A stretch of DNA of 64,000 bases, from contig CANTUR010000282.1 of NCBI GenBank assembly GCA_947683625.1, forward strand, positions 1,426,001 through 1,490,000, in the 5' to 3' direction. This document shows, in pieces, positions 35,930 through 45,794 of the stretch (position 1 is its first letter; every line of letters starts with the position of its first letter). A program made the position numbers and the translations under genes. The DNA is from Mallotus nudiflorus (Eukaryota; Streptophyta; Magnoliopsida; Malpighiales; Euphorbiaceae). Under the pieces are notes generated by a model, which ran no database searches, had not been told where the DNA came from, and saw only the letters and a list, made by a program, of their open reading frames with translations.

Positions 35930-37026
35930 ACATAATCTGGCATAATGTCATGTCTGCCCGCGTCTGAAGCACGTCAGCGGTGTTATGTAACATGGTCCCT
36001 GATGGACTCTACCGTAGGTCTGATAAACACTGGCAGCTGATCCGGAACTATGTCCACTGCTGATGCTCGAAGCTCCTGACCCGAGTCTGAATGGTCTATG
36101 TTGACCTCCACGGCCATGTCTAATGCTCCGATGTACTCGCTGCTATTGTCTCTGACTCTGCTAAGTTGGACCTCTCTACTGACTACTCGATCCAATCTTG
36201 AAACTCAAGTATAGAGTAGTCTAGAATCCACCTGAATGTACACCCAACTGGTAATAATCAGGTATAACTCCCTGCCTCACCAGCCTCAGCTCAATCTCCT
36301 TGGCCAACTCAATCACCGACTCTAGAGTAAGGCCTGCTGTAGGCATACCAGCAAATGCAGAACCTAATCCAGTAACATAAGTGGTGACTGCGAAGTACTG
36401 GTCTCGCATCAGATCCTTTGCATATCTACCAAGCCGGAGGAACTCTCGGGTGTACTCCTCAACCGATCTATCACCGTGAGAAATACTAGTCAACCAAAGA
36501 CGATAATCATACGAAGCGGCTCTGGGCAAAATCTCCCCATGAATTTCTTTCTAAATTGAGCCCAGGTCATCGTCATCATGTAAAGCTGGATCATCTGAAT
36601 GAACCAGTCCAGGGCTAGTCCCTCAACAGAAAGCTCAACGATCATGATCCACTGATACTCAGTGTGAGCAGTCCGAGTCCTAGTCTCGATCGCATGTAAA
36701 AAGTCTAGAGGGTTAGACGTCCCATTGAAAGCAATCTTGCCAACTCTGGCATAGAATAGAGTTGCCTCAGGGTCAAACATACCTTGCTGATAGGCAGGCA
36801 GAATAGGCGAAACAACTGGAGGTACAGGAACATCCTCGTACTCAGGCTCTACAGGCTCCTCATCATGTATCTCTCACAGTCTATAATGACCTGCTGCTCC
36901 TCGAGGTGTACCTCTGCCATGACCTCTGCGCTTGACTGGTGGCTCAGGAGGTAAAACCTCATCCTGAAAGGACTTATCATCCTCAGTCTCAACGACCGGT
37001 GGAGCGACACGCGCTCGCCTCTTCAT
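35930..37026 (-). pseudogene. gag of element B
   Basis: ATG at 37026 opens MKRRARVAPPVVETEDDKSF, directly after the acceptor-like TTTGTCTTTTCAG. Capsid-like motifs WAQFRKKFMGRFCPEP and SVEEYTREFLRLGRYAKD occur on either side of a frameshift near 36510. The zinc-knuckle region at about 35945-36010 has lost some cysteines (a TGT-to-CGC-like change and a stop in the second knuckle). Confidence 0.87.
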
Positions 37027-37208
37027 TCTGAAAAGACAAATAGAAGGATTCAGACAAAACAAACACTGGAGAAATACGTAAAAAATTAAATCAATGAATA
37101 CTTATCAAGACATACTCGAACCTAATTCACTGTAGTAGTTTCAAAAGAAAAAATAACACTGAAAACTAGGGCCACAACTCACACAACTAAGCCCTGACAC
37201 AGAACTCT

Positions 37209-37221
37209 GCTCTGATACCAA
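37209..37221 (-). other. Primer-binding site of element B (tRNA-iMet)
   Basis: The minus strand reads TTGGTATCAGAGC four bases inside the 5' LTR edge, identical to that of element A. Confidence 0.95.
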
Positions 37222-37224
37222 CTT

Positions 37225-40200
37225 TGTCATGATCCAAAACAGGCCATGACCGGTGCTAGGGAATAGGAATTCTTTCGAATTTGGAACTCGTAGCAAGCCT
37301 TTAAAATAAAATAAAAGCATGCAATATTAATAACAACAAAAATAAAATATTTTACAGCGGAAATAAATCTCATAAATAAAATGATAATCCATCGACAGAA
37401 TTAATAACATAAATCCATCTCATATATATAATCTTTTAATACAAATTTTCGCTTCAATCCTTTAAAATACAAATCTCAAAAATATATAAAACATACTGCT
37501 CACTAAAATAACTACTGTAGTGTCTAGAATACAAAATAAAATTAAGAAAGTAGTTTACATGGTAAAGCTGGGGCAAAAGAAATCCGGTGGAAGAGTCTAC
37601 TACTGAGGTCTGAGGACGAAGACTCTCCTGAAAAATAGTCAACGGAGGGGAGTCAGACCTCACTGAGTGAATTGTTATAATATATATACATGCATAACTA
37701 CATGAAAAATGCACACATTCAATAGTATATATAATAAATAAATATATAGGCAAAAACATACAGATGCAGTAAAATCATTTTATAAATACTGAAAATAATA
37801 TCCGATTATGAAGGACCAAATAGAACCCTAAATGATCCCACCTCAAATAGTGTTAGTCAACACTCTAGCCATACAGTTTCACTTATTCCAAATAAATTCA
37901 CTTATTCCATTTAGACGGTAGACTGGCTCCGAGACACTAAGTCAACCGAGCTTCAGCAGTCTGACAGTTAGTGTGATTGGCCCTGAGACACTTGGTCAAC
38001 CGAGCTCCAGTAATCACACTCTCAAATCATATCTCACATCAAATAAATTAATCTAAACAATATCCACAAATTGGTTAGTAATTTAACCTAAATTCTATCA
38101 TCGTACTGGTACATACTCACTCCTAGTGCTGCCCACTAGGTAGCACGTTCTATTAATATCCTTCATTTATACATAAAACATACATTCATAAATTAAATGA
38201 TGCATGACATTAATTAAAATAACAATATAAACCATATATATACTAGAAATATACCAAAAATAAACCAAGTATATTTCGAGTATATATACGTCAAATAAAT
38301 TCAATTTAATTATAAAATAAACTATAAATATACTTAAAAACATTTTAAGTATAATTCAATAATAAAACATGCATTTAATTTAAAATATGCCAAAGATATA
38401 CTAAAATATACCTAAGCATTTATTAAACCATTTATGCATATTTTATAAAATTAGAACATACATTTCTAAAACATGCATCCTAAAACACGTATATATAAAA
38501 TAACAAATCACAGTTATGCGCTCCACGAGACGGATCCGACGGGCCTGGTCCACTAGGCCTTTGTCTCGGTGCAACTAAACAAACAAACGACAATATGAAA
38601 TCAGAATAAACCTAATGTAATTCTAGAGACTCGATCTAGAATACTGGACACAAAATCAGAATAGAAATTCGACCGGATATCATGTTTTACGAGAATTCTA
38701 CCAAAAATTCGATAGAACCTCCCCTATAAAATGGATATCTCTCTACTCAGAAAGTAGAGTCGGTCCTGTAAAAAAAATACACTTCGAATAAATACAGTCA
38801 CACAACCCCTCGGTCGGACTCCTAAACTACAATTCCACCGACCGAGGTTCACAATTCACAAAATAACATAGAATACATTTAAATTCCAAAAACACCAAAA
38901 ATACCCTTTATATATCAACATATAGCAAATTAGATATTTAAAATACTAAAAATAATTATTTAACCGATAATTACATAAAAATCCTAATTTTAATAAAATA
39001 TTATTAAAAATTGATAATTCTCAATAAATTCATAAATATTAACCAAAATAAATTTTATAAATTCAAATTACATAATTAGCCCTAAAACATATAAAAAAAT
39101 CGATACAAAACTCATTCATTTAGAAAAATAGTATATTATATATAATTTGAAAATAATTTATGAAAAATAGTTTTAATTAGTTAAAAATACTAAATAATTT
39201 GTAAAAATCATTTTTATACCTCAAATAACTATTAAAATCAATTTAATTTAATTTTTAAACAATTTAGTACCAAATTACCAAAATACCCCTAGTTATATAT
39301 AATTTCACATAATACACAATAATTATACAAAAATTCACTAAAAATAATATAATTGCTGAAAAATTAATTTCTTAACATATAATTCAATGAAATCAATAAT
39401 TATACTCAATTAACCAATTAATTTCAACAAAATACATAATTAACCTAATTTTCTAAAAATCACATAAACTAAATAAATTCACAATAATTATACAAAAATC
39501 ACAAAAATTACAAATAAATTTCTAAAATTCATTTTAACACCTATAAACACCATAAATCATAATTTTATAATTTAATTAATTAATTTATGAAAATTAAAAA
39601 ATATTAATAAAATAATAAAAAATTCACAAAAATCAAAATAAATCCCAAAAATGCCACAAAAATTAAATTATGTATATTGAGCTACTAGGATTAATCTTTA
39701 TAAAGGAAGTTAGCTTGAATCATTAAAATTGGAGTTCAAAAAAATCAAGAACTTATATAGGCCGAAATAGAAAATTGGAAACCTAGGAAAATCTAGACCA
39801 AATCAAGTGAAACAAAGCTTAGAAATGCAATCACCGGAGCTCAAGGAAGAGATAGAGACCGGTGGCACTTAAAACGGTGGCCAAAAACAAGGTGATCGGA
39901 GCTAAGGGTGATTTTCGGTTTCTTAGGAGAAAATTGACCAAATGATGCTGGAAAAAGGAAGAGAGGGCGGCAGAGGGAGCTTGGGAAGGAGGAGGATGGC
40001 TAAGAGGCACACCGACGTCAAGAAACAGAAATTACAGTGGTCGGAAATGGTGGGAGGCATTGGGCATGTAGGAGGAGAAGACAATGGCAGTTTCGTAAAT
40101 ATAAGGAACTTTTGTTTTGTAAATATATATATATAACTTTAATTTATATTATTATAATATATGAATATTATATTCAAAGTAATATACACCACATGCATAA

Positions 40201-40586
40201 ATAATAATAAGTATATACATATACATATATAATACACATATTAATTATTAAAACTATATAATATAAATTTAATTAAAAATAAACCCTAATTATTTAAATG
40301 TGTATATATACATGTATATGTATGTATATTAATAGGACAATTAAAATCATGCATGGACTCATGCAAATTCACAAAACCGTCTAAAAAAATTAATAATTAT
40401 TTATTTAGGTTTTAATTTTTAAAAAAAAAAGGTTCTTGGAAAAATTTTACGTAAGAAACTTAAAATAATTAAAAATGACTTTAATAAATAATAAACTAAT
40501 TAAATAATCATAAATATAATTTAAAATTATTAACACTGCATATCTCGATGCAGTTTAAAAATTATTTAAAAACTCGGGATATTACA
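37225..40586 (-). repeat. 5' LTR of element B (3362 bp)
   Basis: It runs from TGTAATATCCCGAG at 40586 to CATGACA at 37225. The donor-like site near 39836 reads CCG|GTGATTGC, one base changed from the other copies. The CCTAGTG hairpin is at 38122-38140, with a perfect 7-bp stem. Confidence 0.93.
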
Positions 40587-40591
40587 ATTTC

Positions 40592-40839
40592 ATATCTCGA
40601 TGCTGAGAAAGTATGTCTCAGACCCTTCACACTTATTGCTGCTCGACAGTGTGGAAGTGAATGAAAATCTGACGTTCGTAGAAGAACCTGTGGTGATCGT
40701 TGACTATCAAGTTCGACAATTGCGTTCGAAACAGATTCCGATGGTCAAGGTTCTATAGCGCAGCAATAGAGTAGAGGAGTATATGTGGGAGACTGAAGCT
40801 GAGATGCGAGCTTATTACCCGTATCTCTTCCCATCTTGA
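40592..40839 (+). pseudogene. Integrase tail with chromodomain-type motif, element A
   Basis: It continues the integrase after element B: SYLDAEKVCLRPF-like out of frame, then NLTFVEEPVVIVDYQVRQLR and IPMVKVL-RSNRVEEYMWETE, ending AYYPYLFPS and TGA at 40837-40839. The W of VLWRS is TAG in A. The short chromodomain-type tail is characteristic of chromoviruses and guides integration into heterochromatin. Confidence 0.88.
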
Positions 40840-40880
40840 TCTTGTATTTTTTTTTTTTTTGGAATTCGGGGACAAATTCT

Positions 40881-40896
40881 TGTAAGGGGAGAAGAC
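40881..40896 (+). other. Polypurine tract of element A
   Basis: TGTAAGGGGAGAAGAC precedes the 3' LTR. It is less perfect than in B. Confidence 0.8.
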
Positions 40897-41245
40897 TATA
40901 ATATCCCGATATTTTAAATAATTTTAAACTACATCGGGATATATAGTATTAATAATATATATATATTTGATTATTTAATTGGTTTGTTATTTATTAAAGT
41001 TATTTTTAATTATTTTAAAATTTCTTACGTAAAATTTTTTCTAGAATTTTATTTTTGGAAAAATTAAAATCTAAATAAATAATTATTAATTATATTGGTC
41101 GGTTTTATGTATTTGCATGAGTCCATGCACGATTTTAATTATCATATTAAATATATACATATACATGCATATATATATATACATATTTAATAATTAGGGT
41201 TATTTTAATTAAGTACTTATTATACATTTTTATTAAATTAATATG

Positions 41246-41305
<60 letters not shown>

Positions 41306-43400
41306 GTATATGAATATTGGTTGGATGTTTTAACATGTGGAGTATAATTATTTTGAATATAATATTAACATATTATAATATTTAAATTTAAAGTTATATA
41401 TATATATATATATATATATACAAAAAATAAAGTTCTTTAAATTTACAAAAGTTGCCACCCGATCCTCTCCCTCGCTCCCGACGCCCCATCTCCATTTCCA
41501 GCACTGCCAAGCTCAACCCTCACCGTCGGTGTGCCATCCAGAATCCTCCTCCCTCCCAAGCTTCCTCCGCCACCTTCTCCCTTCATTTCTGGCGACTTTT
41601 GGTCGGTTTCCTCCCTAGAAGCCGAGATTTTGCTCAAGCCTTTTCCGGCCATCATTTTGAACTCCACCAGTCTCTATCTCTTCCTTGAGATCCAGTGAGT
41701 GCATTTCTAAGCTTGGTTTCACTTGATTTGGTCTAGATTTTCTTTGGTGATCAATTTTCATTTTCGGCCTTTATGAGTTCTTGATTTTTTTGAACTTTAA
41801 TTATAATGATTCAAGCTAAATTCCTTCACAAATATTGTTCCTAGTAGCTCAATCTATATCCTGTAATTTTTGTGGAATTTTTGGGAATTATTTTGATTTT
41901 TGTGAATTTTTTATTATTTTATTAATATTTTCTAATTTTCGTAAATTAATTATATTAATTATGAAATTATGATTTATAGTGTTTATAGGTGTTAAAATGA
42001 ATTTTAGAAATTTATTTGTAATTTTTGTGATTTTTTTATAATTATTATGAATTTATTTAGTTTAGGTGATTTTTGGAAAATTAGGTTAAATAAGTATTTT
42101 GTTAAAATTAATCGGTTATTTGAGTATAATTATTGATATTATTGAATTATATGTTGAGAAATTAATTTTTGAGTAATTATATGATTTTTAGTGAATTTTT
42201 GTATAATTATAGTGAATTATGTGAAATTATATACAACTAGACGTATTTTGGTAATTTGGTACTAAATTAGTTAAAAATTAGGTTAAATTGGTTTTAATAG
42301 TTATTTGAGGTATAAAAATGATTTTTACAAATTATTTAGTATTTTTAACTAATTAAAACTATTTTTCGTAAATTATTTTCAAATTATATATAATATACTA
42401 TATTTGTAAATAAATGAGTTTTTTTTATTTTTAATACGTTTTAGGGCTAATTATGTAATTTGGATTTATAAAATGAATTTTGGATAATATTTATGAATTT
42501 ATTGAGAATTGTTGATTTTTAATAATATTTTATTAAAATTAGGGTTTTATTATAATTATCGGTGAAATAATTATTTTCAGTGATTTAAATATCTAATATG
42601 CTATATTTTGGTTATTAAAGGGTATTTTTGGTATTTTTGACATTTTAAATGTGTTATGTGTTTATTTCGTGAATTGTGAGCCTCGGTCGGTGAAATTGTA
42701 GTTTGGGAGCCCGACCGAGGGGTTGTGAGACTGTGTATTTTTGAAGTGTATTTTCTTGCAGGACTGACTCTACTTTATGAGTAGAGAGATGCACATTTTA
42801 CAGGGGAGGTTCTACCGAATTTTTGGTAGAATTCTCGTAAAATGTGACATCCGTTCAAATCCCTATTCCTAATCTGTGTCCAGTGTTTTAGATCGAGTCT
42901 CTCGAATTACGTTAGATTATTTCTAATTTTGTGCTGTCGTTTATTTGTTTAGTTGCACCGAAACCGAGACCTAGTGGACTGGGCCCGTCAAACCCGTCTC
43001 GAGGAGCGCACAACTGTGAGTTGTTATTTTATATATACGTGTTTTAGGATGCATGTTTTAGAAATGTATGTTTAAATTTTATGAAATATGCATAAATGGT
43101 TTAATAATTGCTTAAGTATACTTTTGGTATATTTTTGGTATATTTTAAATTAAATGCATGTTTTATTATTGAATTATACTTAAAATGTTTTTAAGTATAT
43201 ATATAGTTTATTTCTGGTTTATTTTGTATTTAAACTGAATTTGTTTAACATATATATACTTGAAATATACTTGGTTTATTTTTGGTATATTTCTAATATA
43301 TATATGGTTTATATTGTTATTCTAATTAATGTCATGCATCATTTATTTTATGAATGTATGTTTTATATATATAAATGAAGGATATCAATAGAACGTGCTA

Positions 43401-43419
43401 CCTAGTGGGCAGCACTAGG
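43401..43419 (+). promoter_or_regulatory. Conserved LTR hairpin (CCTAGTG stem)
   Basis: CCTAGTG-GGCAG-CACTAGG is a perfect 7-bp stem with a 5-nt loop, preceded by AGAACGTGCTA and followed by a GTACCGGTAC palindrome. Equivalent hairpins lie at 11311-11329, 26509-26527, 32252-32270, 38122-38140, 54927-54945 and 56318-56336. The role is unknown; a promoter element, RNA dimer or packaging signal are possibilities. Confidence 0.75.
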
Positions 43420-43973
43420 ACCGATTATGTACCGGTACGACGATAAATTGTAGGTTAAATTACTAACCTATTTGTGGATATTGATCGGATTGATTTAATT
43501 GATGTGAGATATGATTTGAGAGTGTGATTACTGGAGCTCAGTTGACCAAATGTCTCGGGGCCAATCACACTGACAGTTAGACTGCTGGAGATCGGTTGAC
43601 TTAGTGTTTTGGGGCCAGTCTACTGTCTAAATGGAACAAGTGAATTTATTTGGAATAAATGAGTGATATGAACCCTACCTATAACAGAGATAGAACGCGC
43701 ATCCAACTTTGAAATCATTGCCCAAGATCATCAAGATGAGGTTGTGAAGATGGAGCTAAACCCCTTGCTTATTAATTTGAAGCAAGATACTTAGCTATTA
43801 AAAGATGAACAATCACACAATTCTAAGTCTAACCTAACAATTGTAATGAAAGGTAGATGTGAAACAATTCAAGTAAACTTGCAAAGTTTCAAAAGAACAA
43901 AGTTAAGGAAAAACCTCACTTAATTAATTAAAATTGTCAAAAATACATTCTTCCATTCGTCCATAATATATGT

Positions 43974-43986
43974 AGCCCTTATATAG
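43974..43986 (-). promoter_or_regulatory. TATA box in LTR of gag-only element
   Basis: The minus strand reads CCTATATAAGGGC, a strong plant TATA box, with the W-box cluster about 220 bp upstream. Confidence 0.65.
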
Positions 43987-44204
43987 GCATGTAAACAAAG
44001 TAACCCTTAAAGGAAAAGGTTTTCTTCCTTATTCCTAAAGATGCCTATATATCCTTCAAAATAGGATAACTAATGACAACTAATGACAACTCATCTTTGA
44101 AAAGTCAAAATTGACAACTCATTATAATTCATGACAACTAAGCAAAATGACAACTCATGACAACTAAGCATTGAAGCATGCCATGTCACATGCCATGTCA
44201 TATG

Positions 44205-44236
44205 TTGACCATTGACCCTTGACTTTGACTTTGACT
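44205..44236. promoter_or_regulatory. Cluster of five W-box cores in LTR U3
   Basis: TTGACC, TTGACC, TTGACT, TTGACT and TTGACT start at 44205, 44212, 44219, 44225 and 44231 on the plus strand. TTGAC(C/T) is the core bound by WRKY factors, so stress-responsive transcription of the LTR is a reasonable inference. Confidence 0.6.
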
Positions 44237-44418
44237 TAAAATATTCTTGAATCTTCTCACATCTTCTAGAATCTTCTTGAATCTTCCTTATTGACTTCAA
44301 AATAGGAAAATAACTCAAAATTTGTCCATATGAAGCTAATTAATTTCATAATAGGAAATTAAGCTAATTAGCTTGAATTCTTATATTTAGGCGTTGTTGA
44401 TCCCTTTTAGGGTTCATA

Positions 44419-45606
44419 TTATTCCCTCTCGTGAAGATGATTCGCCCTTGAATCATAGCCATCTTCTAGAGTTGATAAATTTGCAAATCCTCCAAGGTCA
44501 AATACAAAAACCTTTGTTGAAAGCCTCTCCTTTGAAGTAAGAATCCATAGAAGTAGCTTCAATATAGCTTGAACTTGATCGAATGTAGAACTCTTTTCCA
44601 CGAACTTGTAAGGATTGTATTTATGTTGCTTCCTTCTAAACTTGAAACATGAATATCTCAAGTTCTTTTTAGTACAAGTAAAGACTCCATAGATTGTATT
44701 GTGGACATAAGGAACTGTAATAACATCATCAAATGGATCTTTGTATGACATAAAGCTTTGCAAAACAAATTTCAAGTCACTAGGAAAAGAAACATTAAAA
44801 TTATTAGTGCAATCATAATGGATAATCAACTCTTGATCTTTTATGATGCTCCCAATCTCTAGGTTCTCCTTTTCACTCATGCCTTTCTCATTTTCTCTCA
44901 CTAATTGATTAGTGCACATGTCTTCAATAACTATCTTTGGTGATGTAGTTTCAATTTGATGCTCTTCCTCCCTACTCTTCTCCTTAACTTGTTGCTCAAC
45001 CAATTCAGTAACTTTAACACCTTCATGTTCCTTGGAATCACACACTGTCATCGTCTCCTCATAAGAACCCACTTGCTTTTCAAACTCCAAAGCAAGTTCA
45101 ATTACAACCTTCAAAGAGATAAAAGGTTCTAATTGCACTTCTTTCTTCAATCTCTTAGTAATATCACACTTAAGCCCACTAATGAATTTTGCAACTTTCC
45201 TCCTTTCAAATTCACCTACATCACTTACAATTACAAATAACTTAAACTTTTTAATATAATCATTAACGCATAATTCATCACCTTGTTTAAGCCTTTGTAA
45301 TTTAAGATGAAATTTATCCCTAACTTCAGAAGGAATAAAATGTCTAGTCATTAACCTCTTCATTACCTCCCAATTTTTAATCTCACCATGCCTATTCTCT
45401 CTCCATGATGCCATCAAATCTTCCCACCATACAGCAGCATGACCTAAAAATTTACAAGAAGCAAGTTTACACTTTTGGAAGTCACTTAATTCAAGAGAAT
45501 CAAATATCTCCTCCATTTGTTGCATCCATTCCAAATAAACATAAGGATCATCCCCACCAAGAAAATAAGGCATATCAATGCTAGAAAAAAAATCCTCACA
45601 AAGCAC
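44419..45606 (-). CDS. Gag-derived protein fused to a pol C-terminal tail
   Basis: An open frame of 395 codons, preceded by an in-frame TAA at 45619-45621. The first codon after it that could start is GTG at 45606; the first ATG is 12th (MPYFLGGDDPYVYLEWMQQM). Residues about 15-165 are a retrotransposon-gag domain (AAVWWEDLMASWRENRHGEI, MKRLMTRHFIPSEVRDKFHL, VAKFISGLKCDITKRLKKEV). Residues about 190-250 are charged and may form a coiled coil. No CCHC knuckle is seen. The last residues, LEDGYDSRANHLHERE, resemble the end of pol in Ty3/gypsy elements, so gag seems joined to the pol tail. The stop TAA is formed by the first three bases of the LTR. It is unusually intact for this block. Confidence 0.75.
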   Translation of the reverse strand: MLCEDFFSSIDMPYFLGGDDPYVYLEWMQQMEEIFDSLELSDFQKCKLASCKFLGHAAVWWEDLMASWRENRHGEIKNWEVMKRLMTRHFIPSEVRDKFHLKLQRLKQGDELCVNDYIKKFKLFVIVSDVGEFERRKVAKFISGLKCDITKRLKKEVQLEPFISLKVVIELALEFEKQVGSYEETMTVCDSKEHEGVKVTELVEQQVKEKSREEEHQIETTSPKIVIEDMCTNQLVRENEKGMSEKENLEIGSIIKDQELIIHYDCTNNFNVSFPSDLKFVLQSFMSYKDPFDDVITVPYVHNTIYGVFTCTKKNLRYSCFKFRRKQHKYNPYKFVEKSSTFDQVQAILKLLLWILTSKERLSTKVFVFDLGGFANLSTLEDGYDSRANHLHERE

Positions 45607-45770
45607 TCCTTTACGTGTTTACACTCAAGGATGTGAATGCTCTCGTGTTTCACTAAAAAAAAAAAATTTTTTTGTTTTTTTTTTTCAATTTATGAAGAAT
45701 TAAGAAGAAGAAAAGAATATATAATACATGAAAATAAAAGGATACATAACCAAACCTTAAAGTTTGGCTC

Positions 45771-45794
45771 TGATCCCTTTTAGGGTTCATATTA
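45771..45794 (-). repeat. 24-bp stub of the 5' LTR of the gag-only element
   Basis: TGATCCCTTTTAGGGTTCATATTA on the plus strand equals the LTR start; its inner end merges with primer-site sequence (GGCTCTGAT at 45766-45774). The rest of the 5' LTR is deleted. Confidence 0.8.

Larger units (their letters stand above)
25259..40586 (-). mobile_element. Ty3/gypsy chromovirus B (Tekay/Del-like), inserted in integrase of A
   Basis: A minus-strand element of the same family as A. The plus-strand left edge is TGTCACGACCC and the right edge is GGGATATTACA. The flanking 5-bp TSD is ATTTT (25254-25258) and ATTTC (40587-40591), one base apart; the uninterrupted integrase supports ATTTC as the original. 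Without solo LTR C it is about 12.0 kb. All domains are recognisable but broken by stops, frameshifts, a 120-bp RT deletion and a 99-bp duplication. By eye the LTRs agree at roughly nine in ten bases over their ends, so the insertion is not recent. Confidence 0.95.
43664..44421 (-). repeat. 3' LTR of the gag-only element (758 bp)
   Basis: The minus strand starts TAATATGAACCCTAAAAGGG at 44421 and ends GTAGGGTTCATATCA at 43664, so the ends form a 12-bp inverted repeat. U3 is crowded with AGTTGTCAT repeats (44070-44170) and W-box-like motifs. Confidence 0.88.
43664..45794 (-). mobile_element. Non-autonomous gag-only LTR element (TR-GAG-like)
   Basis: A minus-strand insert in the 3' LTR of A, TSD ATGAG (43659-43663) and GTGAG (45795-45799); the 5' LTR of A has GTGAG, so one base mutated. 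It has one full LTR (43664-44421), a gag-derived frame and a 24-bp stub of the second LTR at the right edge. No protease, RT or integrase is present. Gag-only elements with LTRs are known in plants as TR-GAG elements and depend on proteins supplied in trans. Confidence 0.88.
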
